Shown here: one piece after another, positions 43,544-52,518 of the stretch
Position numbering within the stretch: position 1 is the stretch's first letter
Layout: each line of letters opens with the position of its first letter
The notes under the pieces: model-generated
Told to the model about the DNA's origin: nothing
Seen by the model: the letters and a program-made list of their open reading frames with translations, nothing else
Databases searched by the model: none
Assembly (NCBI GenBank): GCA_937864115.1
Contig: CALMII010000012.1
Coordinates: 37,066-101,065, forward strand
DNA length: 64,000 nucleotides
From: an uncultured Steroidobacter sp.
GTDB lineage: Bacteria > Pseudomonadota > Gammaproteobacteria > Steroidobacterales > Steroidobacteraceae
Direction of reading: 5' to 3'
Made by a program: the position numbers and the translations under genes

Positions 43544-44861
43544 AAGAGTGCCGGGGAATCCGCACGGTCAGCGAGCGATAGCCGCGCACGAACGTCGAAT
43601 ACACGCGGTCCGGCTCGCCGGTGACCTCGATCACGGGAAAGCGTTTGAGGATCTCCTCCCAGATGATCTGCAGCTGCAGTTCGGCCAGCCGGTTGCCGAC
43701 GCAGCGATGAATGCCGTAGCCGAACGAGATGTGCTGGCGCGGACGTTCGCGATCGATGAGATAGCGCTCGGGATCATCGATCATCCCGGCATCTCGATTG
43801 CCCGAGATGTACCACATGATGACCTTGTCGCCCTTGCGGATCTGCTTGCCGCGGAATTCGACGTCCTCGATCGCGGTGCGCCGCATGTGGGCCAGCGGCG
43901 TCTGCCAGCGGATGGTTTCCGACACCATGCCCGGAATCAGTTCGGGATGAGCGCGCAGTCTGTCGTACTGATCCGGGTTCTGGTTCAGCGCCAGCACGCT
44001 GCCGGTGATCGTATTGCGCGTCGTGTCGTTGCCGCCGACGATCAGCAGGATCACGTTGCCCTGAAATTCGAACGGCGGCATGTTCCGCGTGTCCGGCCCA
44101 TGCGCCAGCATGGAGACGAGATCGTTGCCGGGCTCGCGCGCCGCGCGTTCGTGCCACAGCTTCTGGAAGGTCGTGAAGCATTCGCCCATTTCCTCGACCC
44201 ATTGTTCGGGCCGGTCGATCACGCCGCCGCCGGGCACGGCGGTGGCGACATCCGACCAGCGCGTGAGTTTGCGGCGATGCTCCTGCGGAAAGTCGAACAG
44301 CGTCGCGAGCGTCATCGCGGTCAGCTCCATCGATACCTTGTCGACCCAGTCGAACTCGACGCCGATGGGCAGTGCATCGAGGATCGCGGCAGCGCGTTCG
44401 CGGATCAGCGGTTCGAGGGTCTTGAGATTGCCCGGCGACACCATCGGCTGCACCGTGCGGCGCTGCACGTCGTGCTTGGGCGGATCCATGGCGATGAACA
44501 TCGGCAGCGGCGCCCGGTCCTGACCGTTGCCGAACAGCGTGATGCCGCCGAGCGAAGCTTCCGAGGAAAACTGTTTGTGATTGGTGTCGACCGCCATGAT
44601 GTCGGCGTAGCGCGTGATCGACCAGTAACGGCCGTACATCGGGCTGTCGAACAGATGGACGGGATCTTCCCGGCGCAGGCGTTCGAAATAGGGGCCGATG
44701 ACGTCGTGATGAAACAGCTTGGGATTGGCGACGTCGATGCTCTCGACCGGACGGGCGTACGCATCGCGCCGCGCCTCTTCCAGGGTCTGCGGCACGTCGG
44801 GAAAATGATTCAGGTTGAAACTGACCGGAGGGCCGGCAGTGCTTGCGAGTGTCTCGCTCAT
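43470..44861 (-). CDS. Cytochrome P450, CYP153-like (alkane/fatty-acid terminal hydroxylase type)
   Basis: 463 residues. I-helix LLIVGGNDTTRNTITGS with the oxygen-binding acid-Thr pair, the ExxR in VSETIRWQTPLAHMRRTA, and the heme-binding ISFGYGIHRCVGNRLAELQL with Cys387. The run PLAHMRRTAIEDVEFRGKQI and FDFPQEHRRKLTRWSD are those I associate with CYP153 enzymes, which hydroxylate terminal carbons. AAGGGGGA precedes the ATG. A [2Fe-2S] ferredoxin gene lies 24 bases upstream as electron donor; no ferredoxin reductase is nearby. The last about 25 residues (after VRIPRH) are repeat translation. Confidence 0.9.
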   Translation of the reverse strand: MSETLASTAGPPVSFNLNHFPDVPQTLEEARRDAYARPVESIDVANPKLFHHDVIGPYFERLRREDPVHLFDSPMYGRYWSITRYADIMAVDTNHKQFSSEASLGGITLFGNGQDRAPLPMFIAMDPPKHDVQRRTVQPMVSPGNLKTLEPLIRERAAAILDALPIGVEFDWVDKVSMELTAMTLATLFDFPQEHRRKLTRWSDVATAVPGGGVIDRPEQWVEEMGECFTTFQKLWHERAAREPGNDLVSMLAHGPDTRNMPPFEFQGNVILLIVGGNDTTRNTITGSVLALNQNPDQYDRLRAHPELIPGMVSETIRWQTPLAHMRRTAIEDVEFRGKQIRKGDKVIMWYISGNRDAGMIDDPERYLIDRERPRQHISFGYGIHRCVGNRLAELQLQIIWEEILKRFPVIEVTGEPDRVYSTFVRGYRSLTVRIPRHSSCGAGFPAGFPSVTAGLFGSQAKA

Positions 44862-44885
44862 GATTCCCCCTTCGAATGCCAGGCC

Positions 44886-45206
44886 TTAGTGCTGGGACTC
44901 CGGCAGATGCACGATGAGGCCGTCGAGGTCGGCGCGCATCCGGATCTGGCAGGACAGCCGCGAGTCCGCGGCCGCGCCGTCGGCGAACTGCAGCATGTCC
45001 TGTTCGACGTCGGTAGCCGGGCCGACCGCATCCAGCCATGCCGGATCGACGTGGACATGACAGGTGCCGCAGGCGGCACAGCCGCCGCAATCGCCATCGA
45101 TGCCAGGGATGCCGTTGGCGACGGCCCCTTCCATCAGGGTGGTGCCGTCCGCCAGTTCGATGGCGTGCCGGGTGCCGTCGTGAGCGATGTAGTGGACGCG
45201 TCCCAT
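44886..45206 (-). CDS. [2Fe-2S] ferredoxin, adrenodoxin/putidaredoxin type
   Basis: 106 residues. Iron-sulfur ligands Cys40, Cys46 and Cys49 in the C-x5-C-x2-C pattern of GDCGGCAACGTCHVHV, with the fourth in RLSCQIRM near residue 86. The preceding LMEGAVANGIPGIDG is typical. It transfers electrons to the P450 encoded just downstream (24-base gap). The start at 45206 (MGRVHYIAHDG) fits the family; the in-frame extension upstream does not. An extra Cys43 lies between ligands. Confidence 0.93.
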   Translation of the reverse strand: MGRVHYIAHDGTRHAIELADGTTLMEGAVANGIPGIDGDCGGCAACGTCHVHVDPAWLDAVGPATDVEQDMLQFADGAAADSRLSCQIRMRADLDGLIVHLPESQH

Positions 45207-45483
45207 GCCTGTATTGCACCGGTCTGCTGACCGGTCGAAAGTAGCCGACGGCTCCGCGCGATGACAAGTGAACCGCAGGCCCGGTGCGTGCACAGGAACT
45301 TCATGCGGTACGGCGCGTTGCATGAAACCCCTGCGCACGGCGCGGTGGCCTATTCATCGATATCAGGCTTCAATACCAGGCTTCGGGAGGCGGGCCCGCA
45401 GCCAAGGCGTCAGCGATGAGATTCAGGGCGTTCAGGACTTTCGGACCGGGAACCGGCGCCGGCAGGCGTGCGTGTGGACGCCC

Positions 45484-47160
45484 ATGAGTTCGTCGCGGCC
45501 GGGGAATGCCGACCTGCATCGCCTCGAACAAGCGCTGGCCCAGGCGAACGCCGACATCGATCGCCTGCAACGACAGATCCGGGACATGGACGCGACCCTG
45601 GAGCGGCGGGTCGCTGAACGGACCCGCGAACTGCAGCGCAGCGAACAGCAGTTGCAGCAGCTCATGGCCGGGATCGCGGACTGCGCCATCTACATGCTGG
45701 ACGCCGCCGGCAATGTCGTCAGCTGGAATCCGGGCGCGGAACGCATCAAGGGCTACACCGCCAGCGAAATCATCGGGTGCAATTTCGCGGAGTTCTACAC
45801 GCCGGAAGATCGCGAGAACGGCAAGCCCGCGCAGACGCTCGCCATCGCGACGCGCCTGGGCAAGTACGAAGCGGAAGCCTGGCGCGTGCGCAAGGACGGC
45901 ACCCGCTTCTGGGCCGGCGTGCTCGTCGATGTCATCCGCAATCCGCAGGGCGAGGTGCTCGGCTTCGCCAAGGTGACCCGCGACATGACCGAGCGGCGGG
46001 CGATGCAGGAGCAGCTGCACCAGTCGCAGAAGATGGAAGCGATCGGCCATCTGACGGGCGGCGTGGCGCACGACTTCAACAATCTGCTCACCGTGATCCT
46101 CGGCAATCTCGACAGCATCGGTCGTCGCATTCCGCAGGACAACGAACGCCTGGCGCGTGCCGTTCGACATGCGACGGAGAGCGCCGAGCGCGCAGCCACG
46201 TTGACGCAGCAACTGCTCGCCTTCGCCCGCCGTCAGCCGCTGAATCCGAAACCGACCGACGTGAACCGGCTCGTCGCCGGCATGGACGATCTGCTGCGAC
46301 GGACGCTGCGGGAGGACATCGTGATCGAGAACGTGCTGAGCAGGCAGGACTGCCACGTCGAGATCGATCCGCATCAGCTCGAGAGCACGATTCTCAATCT
46401 CGCGGTCAATGCCCGCGACGCGATGCCCCAGGGCGGCCGTCTGACCATCGAAACGGCCACCGTGCATGTCGAGCCGGATACGGTCGGGCGCGGCGAATTG
46501 AAGCCCGACGACTACGTGCTCATCTGCGTGACCGACACCGGCTGCGGCATGACGAGCGAAGTGCTGTCGCGCGCGTTCGATCCATTCTTCACGACGAAGC
46601 CGCTCGGCGAAGGGACCGGTCTCGGGCTGAGTCAGGTGTTCGGTTTCGTCACCCAGTCGGGCGGCTATGTCCGGCTGCACAGCGAAGTGGGGCGCGGTAC
46701 GACCGTGAAGATCTACCTGCCGGCGCTCGTCGGCGAAATGCCTCCGCAGGAAGCGAAAGCGCCGCCTGCGCCGATGCATGCCCTGTCGGGCGAGACCGTG
46801 CTGGTCGTCGAGGACGATGACGATGTCCGCATCTACAGCACGGAAACGCTGCGCGAACTCGGGTTCAAGGTGCTCGAAGCCAATGACGGCGCCTCGGCGC
46901 TGCGGGTGCTCGAACATCACCCGGAGGTGAGTCTGCTGTTCACCGACGTCGGTCTGCCGGGCATCAATGGCAGGGAACTGGTCGAAGCGGCGCGCAGCCG
47001 CCGGCCGGGCCTGCGCGTGCTGTTCACGAGCGGCTATGAACGCAATGCGCTGATGCACGACGGCCGGCTCGATGCGGGCGTCGTGCTGCTGCCCAAGCCG
47101 TTCACGCGTTCGCTGCTCGCGAGCCGCGTGCGTGAGGCGCTGGATGCGTCGCTGGATTAG
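45484..47160 (+). CDS. Hybrid sensor histidine kinase: coiled coil, PAS, HisKA/HATPase, receiver
   Basis: 558 residues, no membrane segment, so cytoplasmic. Residues about 10-55 are a coiled coil. A PAS domain with PAC follows (NVVSWNPGAERIKGYTASEI through VLGFAKVTRDMTERRAMQEQ). The phospho-acceptor is in GGVAHDFNNLLTVILGN (His196); the ATPase has LNLAVNARDAMPQGGRL, VTDTGCGM and GEGTGLGLSQVFGFV. The receiver at the end has LLFTDVGLPGI with Asp488 and the PKPF Lys. The output partner is not in the neighbourhood. The start at 45484 is chosen as the first Met with family-like sequence. Confidence 0.9.
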   Translation: MSSSRPGNADLHRLEQALAQANADIDRLQRQIRDMDATLERRVAERTRELQRSEQQLQQLMAGIADCAIYMLDAAGNVVSWNPGAERIKGYTASEIIGCNFAEFYTPEDRENGKPAQTLAIATRLGKYEAEAWRVRKDGTRFWAGVLVDVIRNPQGEVLGFAKVTRDMTERRAMQEQLHQSQKMEAIGHLTGGVAHDFNNLLTVILGNLDSIGRRIPQDNERLARAVRHATESAERAATLTQQLLAFARRQPLNPKPTDVNRLVAGMDDLLRRTLREDIVIENVLSRQDCHVEIDPHQLESTILNLAVNARDAMPQGGRLTIETATVHVEPDTVGRGELKPDDYVLICVTDTGCGMTSEVLSRAFDPFFTTKPLGEGTGLGLSQVFGFVTQSGGYVRLHSEVGRGTTVKIYLPALVGEMPPQEAKAPPAPMHALSGETVLVVEDDDDVRIYSTETLRELGFKVLEANDGASALRVLEHHPEVSLLFTDVGLPGINGRELVEAARSRRPGLRVLFTSGYERNALMHDGRLDAGVVLLPKPFTRSLLASRVREALDASLD

Positions 47161-47194
47161 TTCGACGGCCCCGAGGGGAGAAGGACAGGGGTTT

Positions 47195-47253
47195 CTGTAG
47201 GTCAGGCTTTAGCCTGACTCTGAAAGCGGCCGGCTGAAAGCCGGCCCCACAGT
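47195..47253. repeat. REP-like double-palindrome repeat (family A)
   Basis: GTCAGGCTTTAGCCTGAC followed by GGCCGGCTGAAAGCCGGCC (one extra A in the centre). Located after the kinase stop. Confidence 0.85.
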
Positions 47254-47261
47254 GAGAGCCC

Positions 47262-47345
47262 CCACCCTAACCCTCCCCCGCTTCGCGGAGGAGGGGATCA
47301 GACCAACTCTTTTATGCGGTCTTTGCGGCCTCTTCTCTGTTCCGC
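47262..47345. repeat. CCTCCGC palindrome (family B) plus single arm of a TTTATGCGGTCTTTGCGG repeat
   Basis: 47262-47297 is a family B palindrome with the ACCCTAACCCTCCCCCGCTT lead also seen inside the MITE-like elements. 47306-47330 holds CTTTTATGCGGTCTTTGCGG, identical to one arm of the inverted repeat at 51916-51982, but here without its partner. The gap lies between the convergent kinase and transaldolase genes. Confidence 0.75.
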
Positions 47346-47347
47346 GT

Positions 47348-48301
47348 CTACAGCTTCCCCGCAATGAGCTGATGGAGCTTGCGCAGATCGGCCGCAAACA
47401 GCCGGATGCCTTCGGCCAGTTTCTCCGTCGCCATGGCATCCTCATTCAGGTGCCAGCGGAAACTGCGTTCGTCGACGTCCGGGATCGCGGGCGCCGCGCC
47501 GGGATTCTCGGGCGAAAGCTTGCGCTCCAGCGTGCCCTGGTCCTTGCTCAGTTCGTCCAGCAGCGCGGGAGAAATCGTCAGCCGATCGCAGCCGGCCAGT
47601 GCCTCCACTTCACCGGCCGAGCGGAACGATGCGCCCATGACGATGGTCTTCACGCCGCGCGACTTGTACGCGGCGTAGATGGCGCGCACCGAGCGCACGC
47701 CAGGATCTTCTTCCGGCGCGAACGAGCGGCCCTCGTTCTTCACGTGCCAGTCGAGGATGCGGCCCACGAACGGCGAAATCAGGAACGCGCCGGCATCCGC
47801 ACAGGCCATGGCCTGCACCAGCGAGAAGAGCAGGGTGAGATTGCAGTCGATGCCTTCCTTCTGCAGCACGCGTGCGGCCTGGATGCCTTCCCAGGTCGAG
47901 GCGATCTTGATCAGGATGCGCTGGCGCGGAATGTCGCGCGATTCGTAGGCCGCGATGATGGCGCGCGCCTTCTCGACGGTGGCGGCCGTGTCGAACGACA
48001 GGGTCGCGTCGACCTCGGTCGACACGCGTCCCGGCACCAGCTTCGTCAGTTCGGCGCCGACGGCCACGGCCAGGCGGTCCGCGGCCGCGGCAATGACGCT
48101 CTCGCGGGCGCCGTTCTGCCTGCGGCCCCAGGCCAGCGTTTCATCGACGACCGGCGCGAGCGCCGGCAGTGCAACCGCCTTGAGCAGGAGCGTGGGATTG
48201 GTCGTGCAATCCACCGGTTGCAGCGCGCGGATCGCTTCGATGTCGCCCGTGTCGGCGACCACTACAGTCATCTTGCGCAATTGATCGAGTTTCGAGGCCA
48301 T
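47348..48301 (-). CDS. tal: Transaldolase
   Basis: 317 residues, the length of the TalB-type enzyme. Begins [32 protein letters not shown] is the N-terminal signature and [20 protein letters not shown] carries the Schiff-base Lys. [20 protein letters not shown] and [13 protein letters not shown] complete the barrel. It moves a dihydroxyacetone unit between sedoheptulose 7-phosphate and glyceraldehyde 3-phosphate in the pentose phosphate pathway. The start at 48301 matches known enzymes; the longer upstream frame is not homologous. Confidence 0.95.
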   Translation of the reverse strand: MASKLDQLRKMTVVVADTGDIEAIRALQPVDCTTNPTLLLKAVALPALAPVVDETLAWGRRQNGARESVIAAAADRLAVAVGAELTKLVPGRVSTEVDATLSFDTAATVEKARAIIAAYESRDIPRQRILIKIASTWEGIQAARVLQKEGIDCNLTLLFSLVQAMACADAGAFLISPFVGRILDWHVKNEGRSFAPEEDPGVRSVRAIYAAYKSRGVKTIVMGASFRSAGEVEALAGCDRLTISPALLDELSKDQGTLERKLSPENPGAAPAIPDVDERSFRWHLNEDAMATEKLAEGIRLFAADLRKLHQLIAGKL

Positions 48302-48698
48302 GGTCACTCCGAAAGGCGCATCCGCAGATGCGGTCGTCGACAGGGGATGGTGCGACCTTACACCGAACTGCGCTCGGCGGTCTCCGTGCGTCGATGTCGT
48401 CGGAATATGTCGCGGACTGCGCGTCTGGTAGCGCGCCAGCGACATGAAAACGAGCGTGAGCGAAATCAGCATGAATTCCGCGACTTTCGTGCGGTCGACG
48501 CATGTGTCGCGCAATCCACGTCGCCGAATCGGCACTGCAAACCGTACGTGATGTGAGCGCGATGTCGCACGCTATACGTATGGCTGTGCGCAAAGTGCGG
48601 CAGGAGAATCGATCGCTGTCGATGCTGGGGATTCAGGCTTGAGCGGGCAATACAGGGGAGGCTGCCCACGAGCTCGGTGGATCGTGGAGTGATCGGCG
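48302..48698. other. 397-base divergent intergenic region, nothing recognised
   Basis: Lies between the starts of transaldolase and the secreted protein at 48699. Short frames are present in several phases but none has a ribosome site plus family-like or signal sequence. No REP-like unit, hairpin with T-run or known operator is seen. Both promoters must lie here. Confidence 0.5.
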
Positions 48699-49601
48699 AT
48701 GCGAAGACCGTGGATTGTGTTGTTCGGGTTGCTGCTGTGCCCCTTCGTGGCCGGTGCATGCGAATCGAATGATCGACACCGGTGCAGGCAGCTCATCGGG
48801 CAGCTCATCGCCTACCGCAGCGAAGCCATCGAATACGCCTTCGGCAGCGTGTTCGACGTGTTGCCCGACAACGTCGAAATCAAGTTCGTCAGTTCCAGCG
48901 ACCCGCAGTATGCAAAGTTCTCCGGCCGTGTCGCCTACGATCAGGCGGCACGCATGATGATCGTGCCGCGACGCTATCTGGATGCACAGACGCCGAACCC
49001 GCTGCGCTGGGCGGCGGCGTACTGGCCGTACTACCGCAATCCCCAGTACCAGGCCGCCTTTCCCCTCATCGCCGCCATCGACAGTGCGCTGTGGGGGGCG
49101 GTGCTGCAGGAAACGGCGCATGGTCGCGGGCTGTCGTGGCCCCACGCCGAATGCAGCTCCGTCGACCTCAGCAAGCGGCTGCCGTGCGAAATGCTGATCG
49201 CCGGCGTCGGCGCACTGCTCACCGACAATCGCGTCGAGATGTTCAATGCCAACCGGATCGACCGGATCTGGCCCGATGATTTCTCGTCGTTCCAGCAGCG
49301 CGCCTGGCGTACCGATCGGGAATACGTCGACGTGCAGCGATTCGGCGGGGTGCTGCTGCTGCGACCGCTGTTCAGCGAATTCGGCGTGCCGAGCGCATTG
49401 GCCTATGTGGCGCAGACGCCCTTCCGGATCGAGGATGGCAACATGCGCGTGTCTGCCTTGCGCTATCAGGAACGCGCGCGCGAAGTACTGCAGGGAAGGC
49501 CGGCCATCCTGGTGAGCGGAGAAGCGCACGGCGAAGATCCGCCGCCGGTGTCGAGCCGCAGCCGGCACTTCGTTTCCTTCGGCTCGCGCGACGGCGCCTG
49601 A
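48699..49601 (+). CDS. Secreted protein of unknown function
   Basis: 300 residues. Signal peptide MRRPWIVLFGLLLCPFVAGA with Cys21 next, so secretion is likely and a lipoprotein is possible (the -3 to +1 residues VAGAC suit a lipobox loosely). The mature part has two or three further Cys pairs (HRCRQ, AECSSVDLSKRLPCEM) that could form disulfides, and aromatic-rich stretches (WAAAYWPYYRNPQYQAAFPL). The ETAHGRG segment is not a recognised motif. It starts with GATCGGCG rather than a clear ribosome site. No family is recognised. Confidence 0.65.
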   Translation: MRRPWIVLFGLLLCPFVAGACESNDRHRCRQLIGQLIAYRSEAIEYAFGSVFDVLPDNVEIKFVSSSDPQYAKFSGRVAYDQAARMMIVPRRYLDAQTPNPLRWAAAYWPYYRNPQYQAAFPLIAAIDSALWGAVLQETAHGRGLSWPHAECSSVDLSKRLPCEMLIAGVGALLTDNRVEMFNANRIDRIWPDDFSSFQQRAWRTDREYVDVQRFGGVLLLRPLFSEFGVPSALAYVAQTPFRIEDGNMRVSALRYQERAREVLQGRPAILVSGEAHGEDPPPVSSRSRHFVSFGSRDGA

Positions 49602-49622
49602 GCGTCGCGCGCAGGTCGAGGG

Positions 49623-50486
49623 TCAGTTGAAGTCGTGGGTGACGAAGTCGCGATCGACGCTGACGTTGGCGGTGCGCTGGAAGCGAATGGCATCGCTGGT
49701 CGACGGTGCATCGTCGTTGCCGTTGCAGGTCAGCGCGAGCGTGTAGTCCCCAGGCGGCAGCGCCCGCAATGCGTAACTGAAGGATGTGCCGAAGTTCGAG
49801 ACGACGGCCGTCGTCGCGTAGGGTTCCGGATCCGCGCTGTCGATGTCGTCGGGCTGGATGTCTTCGCCTTCGAAGAGATAGACCGCGCCGCCTTCCTGCA
49901 GCGATGTGCCGGGCGGACAGGCGGTGGTGACGTTTCCGGCGATCTGCCCGGCGTCGTCCGGGTCGATGGCGCGCAGGGCCGGCGTCAGGGTGTATTCGTC
50001 GTTGGCCTCATCGAAGCTGAGCGATCTGCGCAGATCGAGCGTCAGCATCAGGCGGTGGCTGCTCGACTCGTCTTCCTCGATCGTGAAATCGACCGGCGAG
50101 TAGCTGCCCTGGGCCAGGATGATGGGAAACTCGCGGCCGTCGAAGGTGACGACGCTCGCATCGTCGTTGTCTTCCAGCAGCAGCCGCACGCCGCTGTAGG
50201 TGCCGTCCGGCAGTTCCTCGTTGGTGAACAGGTCGAGCGAGCCGTCTTCCAGCAGCAGGATGAGATCGGTGCGTTCGCTGCGGGTGAATTCCAGTTTTTC
50301 CGTACCGCCGTCGGTGCGTTCGAATTCCACGCCGAGCACGTCGACGTTGATGCCCGCGATCCGCGGATCGGCCGGCGCATCGGCCGCGAGATCCATGCTG
50401 ACGGAACCGCGACAGCCGCCGAGTCCGACGCCCGCGACGATCATCAGTCCCGAAACAAGTGCAGCACGCAGGCCAGCGCCAGTCAC
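49623..50486 (-). CDS. DUF4382 lipoprotein
   Basis: 287 residues. Lipoprotein signal with lipobox LGGC (Cys25) in MIVAGVGLGGCRGSVSMDLA. The DUF4382 features follow: APADPRIAGINVDVLGVEFE, a LILLLEDGSLDLFTNEELPD stretch and GTYSGVRLLLEDNDD. The C-terminal half holds a carboxypeptidase-regulatory-like strand set (AGNVTTACPPGTSLQEGGAV, LPPGDYTLALTCNGN). It sits in the envelope, possibly in carbohydrate or surface binding. Very acidic mature sequence. Confidence 0.8.
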   Translation of the reverse strand: MTGAGLRAALVSGLMIVAGVGLGGCRGSVSMDLAADAPADPRIAGINVDVLGVEFERTDGGTEKLEFTRSERTDLILLLEDGSLDLFTNEELPDGTYSGVRLLLEDNDDASVVTFDGREFPIILAQGSYSPVDFTIEEDESSSHRLMLTLDLRRSLSFDEANDEYTLTPALRAIDPDDAGQIAGNVTTACPPGTSLQEGGAVYLFEGEDIQPDDIDSADPEPYATTAVVSNFGTSFSYALRALPPGDYTLALTCNGNDDAPSTSDAIRFQRTANVSVDRDFVTHDFN

Positions 50487-50716
50487 TTCGGTTCCTCCAT
50501 CGGTGTTGCCGTTCGCGCGGGATTCTGAGTGATTACGCCCGGCACTGCCAGCCGTCAGCCGCGGCCGGTGAAGGGCATCCGGGTGGCCGTCACCGTCGTG
50601 AACAGGCGGATCGCTTACAGCGTTTGCAGGTGCAGCACTCCTGCTTATGACAGATCGACGCTCCAGTGAGTGCCGCGCCGCTTTGCAATCGGTCCCTGCC
50701 GAACCACAATCCGGCC

Positions 50717-51907
50717 ATGTCCTCGCAGCTCTCCGCCACGCAGGTCGCCTTCCTGCTCGTTGCGCTGATCCAGGCGGTGTTCGCCATCGTCTGGGCCATC
50801 GGCGCCCACGCGCTGGTCGCGGCGCGCAGTGCGATCCGCTACTGGATCGCCTGGGCCGCGCTCAGTGCAATCACGTGGCTCATTCTGTCGATGAACGTCG
50901 ACGAACCGCCGTTGCTCGCGATGCTGGCCGGCTGTGTCGCCATCATGTCGCTGCAACGGGGCATCCGCACCTTCATCGGCCGGCCGCACCCGGACCGCGC
51001 GCACGCGCTGCTCCTGCTCGCTTCCGTGGCGATTGCCGCCGTCAGTCTTGCGCCCGAACGGCGTCCGCTGCAGGCGGCCGGCAACTACGCCGTGCTCGCG
51101 GTGCTCTATGGCGGCATCGCAGTCGATCTCTATCGTCACGCGCGCGACCCATTGCGCTTCGATTGGCCGATCGTGCTGGCGCTGCCGGTGCTGCTGGGAA
51201 GCGTTGCGTTCGGTGTCCGGGTCGTGCGTGCCATCGTCCAGCCGGAATCCGTCGCGGCGCAGATGGCCACCGACAGCCTGATGAACGTGCAGGCCGCGAT
51301 GATCTACGTGACCCTGGTGCTGTCGCTGCACGCCACGCTGATGGTGCTGGTGGTGGCACGGCTCGTCGGCGAACTGCGGCGACTGTCGCGTCACGACGGC
51401 CTGACCGGCCTGCTCAATCGCCGCGCCATGGAGGAACTGCTCGAAGCCCAGATTCGACGCAGCCGCTCCGGCGCTGCGTCCTTCGTCCTGATGATGATCG
51501 ACCTCGATCACTTCAAGCGCATCAACGATCAGCACGGACATCCGGTGGGCGACCGGGCGCTCAAGCACGTGGCGGCGTTGTTGCAGGACGCGATGCCGGC
51601 TGCCGCAGCGCTGGCGCGTTACGGCGGCGAGGAATTCATCGTGCTGTTTCCCGGCGTCACTTCGATGCAGGCGGAGCAGCTGGCGGAGCGTCTGCGCAAC
51701 CTGCTCGCAACGAATGCGCTGCTGCACGGGTCCGTGTCGATTCCGATGTCCATGAGCATCGGTGTCGCGCAGTGGCGCGGCGCGGCGGATGATCTGTCGC
51801 AACTGCTGCTGCGCGCGGATGCAGCGTTGTTCCAGGCGAAAGTGCAGGGACGCAACCGCGTCGTGATCGCGCTAGATTCGCGAGGGGTGCAGCCCGTGCC
51901 GGCGTGA
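50717..51907 (+). CDS. Diguanylate cyclase with multi-pass membrane domain, no I-site
   Basis: 396 residues. The first about 230 residues contain six or seven hydrophobic segments of unknown sensory function. The GGDEF domain starts near LSRHDGLTGLLNRRAMEELL; MMIDLDHFKRINDQHGHPVG binds metal and substrate, and GGEEF is at 303-307. The tetrapeptide at the I-site position is Pro-Ala-Ala-Ala, so product inhibition through RxxD is absent, unlike the cyclase at 7665. It makes cyclic di-GMP at the inner membrane. The Met at 50717 is preferred to an in-frame Met 17 codons upstream with no obvious signal. Confidence 0.9.
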   Translation: MSSQLSATQVAFLLVALIQAVFAIVWAIGAHALVAARSAIRYWIAWAALSAITWLILSMNVDEPPLLAMLAGCVAIMSLQRGIRTFIGRPHPDRAHALLLLASVAIAAVSLAPERRPLQAAGNYAVLAVLYGGIAVDLYRHARDPLRFDWPIVLALPVLLGSVAFGVRVVRAIVQPESVAAQMATDSLMNVQAAMIYVTLVLSLHATLMVLVVARLVGELRRLSRHDGLTGLLNRRAMEELLEAQIRRSRSGAASFVLMMIDLDHFKRINDQHGHPVGDRALKHVAALLQDAMPAAAALARYGGEEFIVLFPGVTSMQAEQLAERLRNLLATNALLHGSVSIPMSMSIGVAQWRGAADDLSQLLLRADAALFQAKVQGRNRVVIALDSRGVQPVPA

Positions 51908-51915
51908 GGAAGAAC

Positions 51916-51982
51916 GAGAGCCGCAAAGACCGCATAAAAGAAGTGATTCGTCTCGATCTTTTATGCGGTCTTTGCGGCCTCT
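51916..51982. repeat. Inverted repeat in convergent gap (family D)
   Basis: Left arm GAGAGCCGCAAAGACCGCAT and on, right arm CTTTTATGCGGTCTTTGCGG and on; arms of about 25 bases with a loop of about 16. It is between the convergent cyclase and the small membrane protein gene. One arm is duplicated at 47306-47330. Confidence 0.85.
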
Positions 51983-52007
51983 TGCTCTTGCTCTTGCTCC
52001 AGCGCGA

Positions 52008-52370
52008 TCAGTGCGCCGCACTCACCATCAGCCAGCCGATGCCTGCCGTGACGGCCACGCCGACCGCGCGTTGCGCCATCGACCATTGAGCGATGGTGCC
52101 GTCCATGATGGCGATGCCGACGACGGTCATCAGGAACCAGAAGATGCTCTGCATGGCGGCGGACTCGATGCCGAGCCGCTGCTGGATGCCGATCGAGCCG
52201 ATGTAGAGCGTGATGCCGCCGATGAAGTTGATCATCGACAGGCCGATCGTGGCGGGCACGAGCGAGCCGTCGCGCCAGGTCTGCGCCGCATAAACGAAAC
52301 CGCGGGCATCAAAATACGCCGACAGCGCCGTAACCAGGATCAGTGAGCCGACCAGCAGGACGGATTTCAT
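52008..52370 (-). CDS. Small four-helix membrane protein, unknown
   Basis: 120 residues with four predicted hydrophobic segments: VLLVGSLILVTALSAYF, ATIGLSMINFIGGITLYIG, SIFWFLMTVVGIAIMDG and AVGVAVTAGIGWLMVSA. No family is recognised. It is on the same strand as the EF-G gene but separated from it by a strong terminator, so it is transcribed on its own. Confidence 0.6.
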   Translation of the reverse strand: MKSVLLVGSLILVTALSAYFDARGFVYAAQTWRDGSLVPATIGLSMINFIGGITLYIGSIGIQQRLGIESAAMQSIFWFLMTVVGIAIMDGTIAQWSMAQRAVGVAVTAGIGWLMVSAAH

Positions 52371-52455
52371 GAGGCCGCCGATTGCGAACGTGGGGAGGCG
52401 ATCTTACCGGCGCACCCGCCGGCTTTCGCCGTCCGATCGTCCATGATCTGGCGGA

Positions 52456-52490
52456 CCAAAGAAAAAGGGGCGAGTCCTGCGACTCGCCCC
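52456..52490 (-). terminator. Rho-independent terminator of the EF-G gene
   Basis: On the minus strand GGGGCGAGTC-GCAG-GACTCGCCCC is a perfect 10-bp stem, followed by TTTTTCTTT. It lies 29 bases after the EF-G stop and is the clearest terminator in the window. Confidence 0.92.
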
Positions 52491-52518
52491 TTCGAGGTCA
52501 GCCCTCTTCGGTCCGCTG

